Notes under the pieces: generated by a model
Databases searched by the model: none
Told to the model about the DNA's origin: nothing
What the model saw: the letters and a program-made list of their open reading frames with translations, nothing else
Source of the DNA: Crenarchaeota archaeon 13_1_40CM_3_52_17
Lineage (GTDB): Archaea > Thermoproteota > Bathyarchaeia > 40CM-2-53-6
Assembly (NCBI GenBank): GCA_001918745.1
Contig: MNGN01000044.1
Location: 1-38,994, forward strand
Direction: 5' to 3'
Length of the DNA stretch: 38,994 nt
Made by a program: the position numbers and the translations under genes
In this document: positions 30,734-38,994 of the stretch, piece after piece
How the letters are laid out: the number at the start of each line of letters is the position of its first letter
Position numbering within the stretch: position 1 is the first letter of the stretch

Positions 30734-32137
30734 CTACATCGTATCCAGCGGGATGCCTCGTCGTCTGAGGCGTGTTACTCCATAACCGATAGTACCCAGC
30801 ACAGCGACCCCAATAGCGCTTGACGGCCAGAGGCCAAGACCGCCTGGGCTAGGGAGTATCAACTGAATCCAAACAGTCTTTCGGTTATGCGAAGTATCAG
30901 TCTGGTTGGGGAGAGGTGGAACGTAGGCGTCAAGGCGGTACGCGTTGGGAAGGAAGTGAGTTGTGTTCCACACTGCAGTAATGGTAACCTCTGAACTGAT
31001 AGCCAGATTGACTACTGAGGTTTGGTTCAGCAGGCGTCCATCAAGGATAAGACTCGCAGTATCGTTAACCGGATTCGCCCCATAGTTCTGAATATAGGCG
31101 GTTATTCTAACAATTACCCCAGGCACCAATAGGATTGCTCCAGGCTGAACAATGATATTTGATACGCCTATCTCCACGTTCGCGTTGTGCACGGTGACCT
31201 GTTGCGTTATTGAGCTGTTTATGTTGTAACTGTCGCTAATAGTAAGAGTGACTGAAAAAGTTCCAACGGAGTGATAAGTATACTGAGCCGTACTGTTCGT
31301 ATGAGTGTCCTGGTAGGGATTCTGATTGGTGCGATCGCCAAAATTCCAAAAGTAGTCACGTATGGTGACCCCGGATGGGTGTGTGCTGATATTTCCGTAG
31401 AAAGCTACGATCGTGCCTGCTGCTGGTTCTGCTGGAGACCATGTAAAGTTGGGAGATGATGGCGTGCATGGATTCCCACTGCCGGCTGGGCAGTCGATGC
31501 TGGTGTAATACCCGCCGAAGGTCGATACAGGCGGAGCGATCCGGGTGCCGTTGGATAGGTATGCCAGTTTTACTTGCATCTGAGAAAAGCCAAGGGCGAC
31601 AGGTGCGAAATGGACAGTGAAGAGAGTGCCTGACGTGTTGTTTAGTGTAAGTGATGACCCTGACCCCGAAACCGTTTCGGCGAATGAAGTGATTCCGGGA
31701 CCGTCATCAACTGCACAGTAACTAGGTGAGCCTATCCCAAAGCCATCGAGACAATAACGGTATATCAACGGTGTCCCATTGGGAATTTGAGATACGATGT
31801 TTCCAGAGTAGTCAAGCGAAGAGGCTGCCAAAAAATTGCGGTTATAGGACAACACAACCGCGAACCCGTTAATTGGGGGAGAATTTGTGAGGTTAAGCGT
31901 AAACACGACGTCAGATAATTGATTGTTGAGATTTACGATCGCGTAAGGATCAACGGCAATTCGGGTGTTCATCGGGTTCGGAGGCGCCGCGACGATTGGA
32001 TGCGGTTGCGATCTCGTAAGGCTAGAGCTAGACGAAACAAAGAGATTGGCAGTGACTCCAAGAAAAAGTATCAGCATACACACGGAAACGAGTAATACTT
32101 TGGATTTGGCCCTCCAATTGTCACTCGATTCGTCCAT
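30734..32137 (-). CDS. Surface protein: cohesin-like domain, PKD domain, CARDB-like domain, C-terminal TM
   Basis: 467 residues. After an N-terminal membrane/signal segment (VLLVSVCMLILFLGVTANLF) comes a cohesin-like beta-sandwich (~58-200: SDVVFTLNLTNSPPINGFAVVLSYNRNFLAASSLDYSG ... TLFTVHFAPVALGFSQMQV), then a PKD domain (~228-315) with the hallmark YFWNFGD and VTLTISD, a CARDB-like domain (~318-425) and a C-terminal transmembrane helix with a basic tail (RLRRRG). It is thus displayed on the cell surface. Cohesin domains bind dockerins; a dockerin-bearing protein is encoded nearby at 35152-36831, making a partnership plausible. It lies between the two binding-protein copies on the same strand, with its own CTTAAAAG promoter. 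Cohesin call is by pattern only. Confidence 0.75.
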   Translation of the reverse strand: MDESSDNWRAKSKVLLVSVCMLILFLGVTANLFVSSSSSLTRSQPHPIVAAPPNPMNTRIAVDPYAIVNLNNQLSDVVFTLNLTNSPPINGFAVVLSYNRNFLAASSLDYSGNIVSQIPNGTPLIYRYCLDGFGIGSPSYCAVDDGPGITSFAETVSGSGSSLTLNNTSGTLFTVHFAPVALGFSQMQVKLAYLSNGTRIAPPVSTFGGYYTSIDCPAGSGNPCTPSSPNFTWSPAEPAAGTIVAFYGNISTHPSGVTIRDYFWNFGDRTNQNPYQDTHTNSTAQYTYHSVGTFSVTLTISDSYNINSSITQQVTVHNANVEIGVSNIIVQPGAILLVPGVIVRITAYIQNYGANPVNDTASLILDGRLLNQTSVVNLAISSEVTITAVWNTTHFLPNAYRLDAYVPPLPNQTDTSHNRKTVWIQLILPSPGGLGLWPSSAIGVAVLGTIGYGVTRLRRRGIPLDTM

Positions 32138-32185
32138 CGTTCCCGTTCCTTTTGGGGTTAACGGAAACTCACGAGCTTCCGGCTT

Positions 32186-32193
32186 CTTAAAAG
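32186..32193 (-). promoter_or_regulatory. TATA box of the cohesin-like/PKD protein gene
   Basis: CTTTTAAG on the minus strand about 50 bases upstream of the ATG at 32137, identical to the octamer before the large binding-protein gene. Confidence 0.5.
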
Positions 32194-32376
32194 TCTATCC
32201 GCAAGAGGATGTAGCTTTTCGATCTTCACGACTTTGTTTCACCCACTAACTCAAACAAAAAAATGTCTGCCACTTCATGGCTTCGCGTCAAGTGTTGAGA
32301 TCCCGCAGACGGCTCTGGCAACCGTATGCGTCCGACGCTAGACGCAAACCGGGCGAGGCGAAACTCTACAGTCGGG

Positions 32377-34879
32377 CTAGCAGTCGTAGCCGCCGCCACT
32401 AGAGTATGATGTGGTGCATCCCGCCACTGATGACGGATTGAGGGTCACTGACCCTTCATAGAGGACGGGTGGGAATGTGCCGATGCTCTGCGGTGGTAGT
32501 GCTCTCCAATCGAAAGGAGACACCCAGTTGACACCTGCGAATCGCGAAAGGATGCTTACTTGGGTTGACCCTATTAGTGCGGGTGCGCCACTCGTGCCGG
32601 CACCGTTACCGATTCCCATACTCCAGCCACGACATTTTGTTGGTACTGGTGAGACTTGATAGCAAGAGGAGAGGATGCTGAAGTTTAGAAAGTCGTGGCC
32701 GAAGTCGCCTGTGGTCTGCGACCAAATCCACAGTGCGAGGTTGCCGCTGCTGCGGAAGAAAGTGTTGAGCGAGCCTCCCGGGGTCGTGCCTACGCCGTAT
32801 CTCTGAAGACTGTAGGTGTCTCCAATGGGGGGATTCTCGGATCCCGTTGTTGAGCATCCCTGGCCGATCGTTCCAGACGAAGATTTGCAAACCCAGGGTC
32901 CCGAGCCGATCAGTGTGCCGGCGGCGAGCGGATCGTAGCCTGGGACAATCTTAGCTGGATCTGCGGACATGCATCTGTCTGGGACATTTCCGATCGCCAC
33001 GTTGCCGTCCCAGATTCCACCTTGGTTGGGTCAACGCTAGTCTTGTGAAGGGTCCGTTGCCGTTTACGTTCACGTCGATCTGGCTAGAGCTGATTACTTT
33101 GACCCCGGTCATGGGGGCAAGTTGAGCACCCTGAAAGGCGCCTGTCGCTTTGAGGGTGAGGTAGGTGAATGCGACGTCCCAGGCGGTGAGTCTGGTTCGA
33201 TCCTGCCAGTAGATATCGCTTCTAAGAGCGAATCGATAGGTGGCTATTGTGCCTGCAGGGGGAACATACCCGAGCTGCTGGTTAGGAATAACGGTGGTTC
33301 CTAGGGTCATCCAGTCGATGAGTTGGCCGTTTGCTTCCGGGTTCACCATGTTTAGACTGTCCCATATGTTGCTGATTATTCCGAAATCCCAGAAGCTGCT
33401 GGCGATGTAGGGGTTGAGGCTCTGCGTTAGCTGTTTGAATCCTTGCCGGATTGTCTGAGGCTGAGCCGGGTTGGTGCTGTACGCGTTTAGGGGAGCGAAG
33501 TAGTTGAGGAGTCCGTTACCTTGATGCAGTACGACTCTCTGCCAGTTGCTGAGGTACCCGTACTGGTTCCTGCCACTCCATATCGGGATGGTGTACGCGT
33601 TCTGACCGAACAGGTCTGCTGTCTTGTATCCTGCGCTGGTCGCCGTGAGCTGGCTGGAATTTTGACAGTTAGCGAAGGTAGGGGTTGTTTGTCCGGTTGT
33701 CGGATCGCCAGGGGCGTTGAGACATGGGGAGAATTCCATCTGGGTGCTGATGCTATCATACGATGAACTGCACAGGTACATGTAATTGCCTGCGCTGTAT
33801 GAGGGGACAGATTGGGCTGAGCACGGCCCCGTTGGCGCCTGGATGCTTGGGATTCCGGAAACAAACTGGCTATTGTAGCCGAAAAATAATCCGCTGTCAA
33901 ATGTGAGGACGTTGATGAATCCGGCAGTGTACATGTTCCAGGTAGCCTGGACTGAGGACGGCGAGGTTATGAAGCCTGGGAACCCGGTAATCGGGACTGG
34001 TTCGACGGACACGTATGACGAACAGCCGGTGGTGAACGAGCCGGTGAAGAGCGCACAGAGTTCCTGACCAACCCCGTCTCCCAACTCAAGGCGAGGCGAG
34101 CTGTCGCTTCGCGCGAAGAACTGGATCGGGTTAGTGGTAACCCCTGGAGCTATTCCGGTCAAGACGCATGTCGTAGGATTCTTGCCTGATGCCAATCCCG
34201 CGTTTACGAAATGGCTTGCGGCCGCGCAAAAGTCGGGGCTGCCGAGAGCAGGTTGCCATGGATAGTTAACTCCTGTAGCTACCGCGCGGTGATAGGAGGT
34301 TCCACCCAAAGCGCCGACGGTACAACTGGATCCTGTCTGCGGGAACAATGGGTCCCAGTTGCACGGGTTGGGAGCTGGGAGCCCAGTGCTAGGCGGGTAG
34401 GGGTTGTCGTTCGGAATTGCTGCTCCTGCGATATCACCCTGACTGGTTGTGAAGATTGTCTTGTCGACTAGGTGGGCGATTCCCTGACGGATGTCTTTTC
34501 CGCAGGCGGAATTGCCGAACGTCATCGGGCATCCCCAGAAATTGGTTCCGAGATGGAATTCCAGCTCAAAGTATTCCTTGGCTGATATCGGGTTGGTGAT
34601 GTAGATGTTGGGAGAGGAGAGGAGGCCACTTACCAGGGTGGGGGATAGTGGCCAGTCGGTGAGGTCGACGCAGCCTGTCTGGAGGCAGTTGAACTCTGCG
34701 TTTTCGTCGGAGAAGAAGGGAGTGACATAGTTGTTGAAGGCTGGTCCCGCCGGATACCAGCTCTCTGCCGGGGCTTGAAGAGCGTGCGCAGTCGGAACGC
34801 TAGCGGTTGGGCCCGATAGCGTGGCGAACGAGATCGCCATCGCGAATACTACGAGTAGACGGAAAGATGAGGATGACAG
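32377..34879 (-). pseudogene. Second family 5 solute-binding protein, broken by frame change and internal loss
   Basis: Paralog of the 938-residue protein at 27728-30544. Part one (34879 to a stop at 32951-32953) covers signal peptide and most of the protein; part two (frame change between about 33010 and 33040, to 32377) supplies IGSGPWVC ... SSGGGYDC. Reading across the frames gives ...GPFTRLALT then NQGGIWDGNVAIGNVPDRC, and the junction region is roughly 50 residues shorter than the paralog, so an out-of-frame deletion is the likely cause. A sequencing error cannot be excluded because the rest is undamaged. The signal peptide is complete only from a CTG at 34879 (SSSSFRLLVVFAMAISFATL); the first ATG, 34840, falls inside it. 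AAGGT stands eight bases before the CTG. Confidence 0.8.
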
Positions 34880-34914
34880 GTTGGAAGACCTTTGTACGGA
34901 TACTTTTCATGGAC

Positions 34915-34923
34915 GTAAAAAGC
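34915..34923 (-). promoter_or_regulatory. Probable TATA box of the second binding-protein gene
   Basis: GCTTTTTAC on the minus strand; its centre is about 40 bases from the proposed CTG start at 34879, leaving a leader of roughly 10-15 bases that contains AAGGT. Confidence 0.4.
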
Positions 34924-35151
34924 TATCTCAACAGCAACCCCATGACGGTAAGTCTGTGGAAGAAACGGGACAGTTCTGGAATGCTCGATGATCCCATGTA
35001 TATCAGCCGAAACCACAATATGCCCAAGCGTGTGGTCTCAGACCAAGATGGTCGGCGCTTGTCAATTAGGGGAGTTGGAAAAAATCGTTCGGTTTCGACG
35101 TTGTTTCCGACGGGTCTTGGCCCGACCTGCTAATCTCTGCAGCTGTTCTCG

Positions 35152-36831
35152 TTAGGTGAAGGTTCCGTAGTTGCGGGCAGCGATTCCCACATCGATTATG
35201 TCAACAGCCCCACTGTTGTTGATGTCCTCGAAGTAGAAGTATTTGCAGTGAGAGGTTCCGCAGGGTGTGGCAGCTGGGCCGAAGCCGTAGTCGAAGAAGA
35301 ACACGGATACGTCTCCTAGCGTAACCGATCCGTCCTGGTCAACATCGCCCCAAGGGAGGAGCCAGATACTATTCTTGACCGAGACAGTATTGTCGCCGAG
35401 GTTTCCTGTTGTCTCAGATGATGTTGTCTCGAGGGCGCTCACGCTGAGGTTGTACCGCGCAGGTTTCGCGCTTGTTGTGTTCCAGGGGAAGTAAAGAGTC
35501 ACGGAGCCGGCGATGTTGATGATCTGGGTCTGGCTTCCCAGGCTGATGCTAGTCAGGTTCGAGACAGCGACAATTGTCCGCACGGTCTCCGAAAAGTCGC
35601 CATAGTTGACAACGGTGACTGAGATGGTAATGTTCGAGGTTTGTTTTCCAGGCAGACCGCCTGCGTACATCACGTTGATTGAGGGAGTTGCAGAGATTAT
35701 TCCCACATCATGGACAGGAGATATAGAAGGTGATGCGAGTGACCATATGTCATAGTCATTGTTTGTCCTGTCTGATGAGTAGAATAGGTGTATCGTCTTA
35801 TCGCCAACACTAGTGCCCTGCACGGCCCAAGGCTGCTGGCTGTCGATGCCAGAGGCCTCATTCGTCATCTGTGTCTCGGTGGCCGATGACAATGTCTGAC
35901 CGTTGTGAACGTCGAACTTGCCGTATATGATGAACATTGGAATTGTCAAGCTAGTCCTCGACCAGAACAGCCATATCGTCCCGTTGCGATCTTGCAGAAT
36001 CGACGCGTGCTGATCACTGTTGACATTTAGCGCAGGAAATGTAACCTGGGTCTCAGCGCTCCATACAGTGCCATTGTACGTCTTGTAATAGATAATCGAA
36101 CTAGTCAGAGACGACCCTGCACTCTGACCTCCCTTGGACCAGGCCAACCACAATCGCCCGTCTTTCGCCGTTGCAACGGTTGGAAGCCAGTTCCAATTGG
36201 TGTCCGAAGCGGACCCGGTAGTTTTTGACTCGGAAGACCACGATCCACTCTTCAACGTCTTGTAATAGATCTCTTTCGTTTGTGAGCATGTGATTGTGCA
36301 GGATTGGTTGCTGCGCTGCCAGAAAAGCCATAGTGTCCCGTCAACTCCCACGGTCGCGGCCGGGGACGTGTCGTTGAATGATGTTGTTGTTAGATGGACG
36401 CTGCTGGACCATGAGCCGACTCCAGACTGGTCGATGACGAACCGTTCATAGTAGATGTTGAACGCTACTGTTTGCCTCTGGCTCCAGAACAACATGATCG
36501 TTCCATTCCTCAGCTGGGCAAGAGCTGGCGATGTGTTGTAGTTCAGGCTCGTGATCCGCCCGATCGAGCCCCAGACATTGTTTGTTAGGGTTCTGTAGAT
36601 AATGTCCGGTCGCGCGTTGTTGAACCGGAATGTTTGCCACGCTAGCCACAGGGTCCCGTTTGAGGCTTGGACGGCTGTTGGCAAATTGTCTTGTCCAAGA
36701 TGAGCATCGATGTCAGTGGGACCCGTCCATGAATAGGGTGGGCCGGCTCCCTTAGCGAGGGGTTGGTTGATTGTCAATCCCATGGCCAGGGTTAGAGTAA
36801 TGATGAGCGAGGCGATGATCCTTCTGTTCAG
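35152..36831 (-). CDS. Secreted beta-propeller protein with CARDB-like domain and C-terminal type I dockerin
   Basis: 559 residues from CTG 36831. Signal peptide NRRIIASLIITLTLAMGLT. Residues ~30-360 are repeated sialidase/BNR-type blades with motifs such as DGTLWLFWQRSNQS and GRLWLAWSKGGQSA alternating with IIYYKT...W; then a CARDB-like domain (~380-480). The C-terminus is a dockerin: two F-hand calcium loops, DVDQDGSVTLGDVSVFF and DINNSGAVDIIDVGIAA. Dockerins attach enzymes or binding proteins to cohesins; a cohesin-like surface protein is encoded at 30734-32137. The conventional ATG (36783) would remove half of the signal peptide; no ATG, GTG or TTG lies between the in-frame TGA at 36838-36840 and it, and AGGTGA stands six bases before the CTG. 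Confidence 0.85.
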   Translation of the reverse strand: MNRRIIASLIITLTLAMGLTINQPLAKGAGPPYSWTGPTDIDAHLGQDNLPTAVQASNGTLWLAWQTFRFNNARPDIIYRTLTNNVWGSIGRITSLNYNTSPALAQLRNGTIMLFWSQRQTVAFNIYYERFVIDQSGVGSWSSSVHLTTTSFNDTSPAATVGVDGTLWLFWQRSNQSCTITCSQTKEIYYKTLKSGSWSSESKTTGSASDTNWNWLPTVATAKDGRLWLAWSKGGQSAGSSLTSSIIYYKTYNGTVWSAETQVTFPALNVNSDQHASILQDRNGTIWLFWSRTSLTIPMFIIYGKFDVHNGQTLSSATETQMTNEASGIDSQQPWAVQGTSVGDKTIHLFYSSDRTNNDYDIWSLASPSISPVHDVGIISATPSINVMYAGGLPGKQTSNITISVTVVNYGDFSETVRTIVAVSNLTSISLGSQTQIINIAGSVTLYFPWNTTSAKPARYNLSVSALETTSSETTGNLGDNTVSVKNSIWLLPWGDVDQDGSVTLGDVSVFFFDYGFGPAATPCGTSHCKYFYFEDINNSGAVDIIDVGIAARNYGTFT

Positions 36832-36837
36832 TTGCTT

Positions 36838-36843
36838 TCACCT
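36838..36843 (-). promoter_or_regulatory. Ribosome-binding site supporting a CTG start
   Basis: AGGTGA on the minus strand, a six-base match to the Shine-Dalgarno core, ending six bases before CTG 36831. It is 54 bases from the first ATG, too far to serve it, so it decides in favour of CTG. Confidence 0.6.
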
Positions 36844-36912
36844 AGTCTTAAGACGAAACTCGCCCGCGATGGCCAGTGATAGGTTTCGCCTGTGACACGA
36901 TATCTTCCAGCG

Positions 36913-36923
36913 CATAAAAAGCT
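36913..36923 (-). promoter_or_regulatory. Probable TATA box of the dockerin-protein gene
   Basis: AGCTTTTTATG on the minus strand, about 85 bases before the CTG start; a leader of some 55 bases would result. Confidence 0.4.
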
Positions 36924-37040
36924 TGGGAGGTTGCTAGGAGAAGGCGGATACCTGTCGCAATCCGAGAATATGTCGAGGGTTCCACGGGTCGAAGGAGCAT
37001 TACAATGGTTTGACGTACGGTCTTGCCAGTGTTGAAACGG

Positions 37041-37060
37041 GAAAAAAGGAAAGAAGGGGG
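37041..37060 (-). terminator. T-rich terminator after the Ig-repeat protein gene
   Basis: On the minus strand a pyrimidine tract with a run of six Ts begins about 20 bases past the stop codon at 37082, typical of archaeal factor-independent termination. Confidence 0.45.
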
Positions 37061-37081
37061 TTTGGATTTGTCTGTACGGTT

Positions 37082-38994
37082 CTATGGGGTAACTACTACC
37101 GACCCTGTGAGCTTGAGCGCAGTACCGATTGTCTGCGTGCTCGTTAGAGTCAGATAGTGAGGTGCTACTCCATAGTTTACGACCAGGTTCTCGTTGAATG
37201 TTGTGCCTGCCGGTGCGCCGCTGAAGTCGAGACTTATTGCGATGTTGTTGACCTTGCCGCCTGCTGGGATTGCTACGACGCCTGATGTGCCCGTGACCGT
37301 GATGCTTCCGTCACTGCTGACGGCGGTAATGGTTACTGACACGTACACAACGTGTGTCGGATCTTGGTTGACGACGCCGACCTTGAACTTGCCTTGTCCG
37401 CCAGCTGCCAGCGAGACTGTTGCAGTCCTGCCGGTGAACTGGTTTAGTGCTGGAGGTGCTGGAGGCGCTACCAAGTTGATGGTAACGGTGACGCAGTTGA
37501 TGTCTCCGCCTGCTTGTAGGCAGACGAGTGTAGTGTAGACGCCGTTCGGGGTGCTCGTTAGAGGCTCTACGGTGAGAAGGTTAGTGTCAGTGTCGGAGCC
37601 GAGAGCGTTGCCGTTGACCGGGTCAACGTAAAAGAACGAGTCGAACCTGCAACCGTTGAAGGTTGGGCCGAACCCGAACTGGTCGCCGTTCAAGTGGACG
37701 AGTGGACCTGCAAAGCTGGTAACAATACCGCTAGACTTTACTGGGGTGACCAGGTTGCCACTCGAGTCGAAGACTTCGAGGATGCATCTATGATTCGTTG
37801 AGGATGAGTCAAGGCCCAGACTGGGGTTGAAGGTCAGTCCTGCTGTTGAACTGGAATAGTAGACTGTTGGGAAGGCTGCGGTTCCTTCGGTCGTGCCTGG
37901 GTTGAGGTTGAAGCCTGTGTCGTTGTGTGGTGCTCCGATCGCGCCGATGCTGATCGGGTCTTGTCCGAGTGTTCCGGGCTGGTTAACCATTGTGATCACA
38001 GAGTCTTGTGGAACAACAGTATAGTCGATCACCCAGATGTTGAGTGTGGCAGTGTGGGTCTTTCCGCCACCTGTGGCTGTGACAGTTACCAGGTATAATC
38101 CTGTTCCTGCCGTTGCCTTGGCAACGGTTGCGCTGAAGGGCGCGTTGACTGTTCCGCCCGCTGGGAGGACGACGCTGCTGGGCATGGTGAATGGTAGTGT
38201 GGCGCTTCCTGGTGTGCCATATGCGGCATCGAACTTGAAGGCGATTGTCGCTGAGAGAGTTATGGTTGCGGCGAAGTTGTTGATGCTATCGAGACCGAAG
38301 AATGTGCCTGCTGGGACGATTGGGTCAGTTCTGAGCACGACGATCGTGTCACCTACGGCAGCGATAGAGAAGTCCGGTACTCCAACATTCACCATGACCG
38401 CTGTAGAGTGGCTTCCCACGCTACCTGTGCCGGTGACGGTAACAGTGTAGGCACCGGAAGCGGTTCCGGTGGGTATATTGACTGTCAGGGTGGAGGTGCC
38501 GGTCGGAGTGACCATGTTCGGGGATAGTGTTGCGGTGAGCCCTGCCGGCGACACTGTCGCCGCGAGGTTCACTGTTCCGGTGAAGCCGGAGATCTTGGTG
38601 ACGGTGATTGTTGACGTGACGGATGTGCCTTGTGAGGTGCTGAAGCTTGACGGGTTGGCTGCGATGCTAAAGCCCGGTGCTGCGATTTCCACCGGAACTG
38701 TTACGCTGTGGGAGATCGAGGTGCCGGATCCTGTAACTGTGACAGAGCCTGTGGTTGTGCCGCTTACTGTCAGCGTGGTTGTTGCGGTGCCGTCAGCTGT
38801 CAGAAAGAGGCCTGTGTCAGAGGTGCTGCCTGTTAGACCAGAGGTAGCGGTGGTTGCGAAGTTGATGAAGTCGCTGAATCCCCCGAAACTTGTGAGTGTT
38901 ATGGTCGAGGTTGCTGGTGTTCCTGATCCGGTTTGAAGGGACGCTGGGCTCGCAGTGATTCCGAAGTCGGTCTGGTTAGAGAAGTTCGCGCTGA
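37082..38994 (-). CDS. Secreted Ig-like repeat protein, 5' end beyond the window
   Basis: The frame is open from the window edge to a TAG at 37082-37084, 637 residues visible; the GTG near 38692 is merely internal. At least two tandem ~95-residue beta-sandwich repeats are seen: DFGITASPASLQTGSGTPAT...SHSVTVPVEIAAPG and FSIAANPSSFSTSQGTSVTS...STAVMVNVGVPD, followed by more diverged domains and a cysteine-bearing module (~CRFDSFFYVDPVNG, VCLQAGGDINCVTV). They resemble the FSISASP-type Ig/NPCBM-associated repeats of archaeal and bacterial surface proteins. Composition is Thr/Ser/Val/Gly-rich with almost no Lys or Arg, and there is no C-terminal membrane anchor in view. Likely a secreted or cell-wall-attached binding protein; it is the next gene upstream of the dockerin protein on the same strand, with a separate terminator. 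Confidence 0.82.
   Translation of the reverse strand, partial: SANFSNQTDFGITASPASLQTGSGTPATSTITLTSFGGFSDFINFATTATSGLTGSTSDTGLFLTADGTATTTLTVSGTTTGSVTVTGSGTSISHSVTVPVEIAAPGFSIAANPSSFSTSQGTSVTSTITVTKISGFTGTVNLAATVSPAGLTATLSPNMVTPTGTSTLTVNIPTGTASGAYTVTVTGTGSVGSHSTAVMVNVGVPDFSIAAVGDTIVVLRTDPIVPAGTFFGLDSINNFAATITLSATIAFKFDAAYGTPGSATLPFTMPSSVVLPAGGTVNAPFSATVAKATAGTGLYLVTVTATGGGKTHTATLNIWVIDYTVVPQDSVITMVNQPGTLGQDPISIGAIGAPHNDTGFNLNPGTTEGTAAFPTVYYSSSTAGLTFNPSLGLDSSSTNHRCILEVFDSSGNLVTPVKSSGIVTSFAGPLVHLNGDQFGFGPTFNGCRFDSFFYVDPVNGNALGSDTDTNLLTVEPLTSTPNGVYTTLVCLQAGGDINCVTVTINLVAPPAPPALNQFTGRTATVSLAAGGQGKFKVGVVNQDPTHVVYVSVTITAVSSDGSITVTGTSGVVAIPAGGKVNNIAISLDFSGAPAGTTFNENLVVNYGVAPHYLTLTSTQTIGTALKLTGSVVVTP

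Noticed and set aside
37194-38936. Three long plus-strand frames (37194-37538, 38037-38450, 38469-38936)
   Set aside because: Antisense to the repetitive Thr/Ser/Val-rich Ig-repeat gene; valine/proline-rich shadows produced by its codon bias.
1-38994. CRISPR array, insertion sequence, rRNA or replication origin
   Set aside because: No regularly spaced repeats, transposase, rRNA segment or Orc1/Cdc6-linked repeat cluster was seen.

Overview
The window is archaeal chromosome. The evidence is two intron-bearing tRNA genes with bulge-helix-bulge (BHB) splice motifs, TATA-type promoters a short distance before leaderless or nearly leaderless genes, two KaiC-like proteins, a proteasomal-ATPase-like AAA protein, a two-subunit 2-oxoacid:ferredoxin oxidoreductase, an Mrp/NBP35 scaffold with a fused DUF59 domain, and TrmB- and COG2522-type regulators. 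TTG start codons are very common (nadE, both ferredoxin-oxidoreductase-side and regulator genes, several surface proteins). Multi-intron tRNAs and this gene mix suggest a TACK-group archaeon (Nitrososphaeria or a neighbouring class) living on organic matter. That placement is an inference; no marker gene here fixes the lineage.

Layout. 1-3891: the tail of a LAGLIDADG-like protein, a DUF35 acyl-CoA-binding protein, then on the minus strand nadE, a PAN-like AAA ATPase and a KaiC-like ATPase. 4350-6968: a membrane-anchored surface protein divergent from a BlaI-type repressor coupled to an M56/M48-like membrane protease, with two perfect palindromes between them. 7011-11588: aldehyde dehydrogenase convergent with a korBA-type 2-oxoacid:ferredoxin oxidoreductase. 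11748-17154: aquaporin, DUF59 protein, a cysteine-rich HTH regulator behind a palindromic operator, a hypothetical protein, acylphosphatase, a DUF1858-like protein, Mrp ATPase and a TrmB-like regulator. 17273-21703: membrane-anchored surface proteins flanking two intron-containing tRNA genes, a degenerate KaiC-like gene and a partial duplicate of the tRNA-Leu 3' end.

21946-34879: a peptide-type (Opp/Dpp, family 5) ABC transporter on the minus strand: two ATPases, two permeases, a very large binding protein (938 aa), and a second frameshifted copy of the binding protein. The set is interrupted by one plus-strand membrane gene and by a cohesin-like/PKD surface protein. 35152-38994: a beta-propeller protein ending in a type I dockerin and an Ig-repeat secreted protein running off the window. 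Together this last third looks like an extracellular capture and uptake module: surface or secreted binding proteins plus an oligomer importer.

The most unusual observations are a tRNA-Glu gene broken by three introns (one splitting the anticodon, one in the T-loop); several genes whose N-terminus (signal peptide or first membrane helix) can only be complete if translation starts at CTG (or ATA); a cohesin-like and a dockerin protein in the same cluster; an OppC-type permease with an approximately 210-residue extracytoplasmic insertion; and a PAN-like ATPase without the C-terminal HbYX motif.
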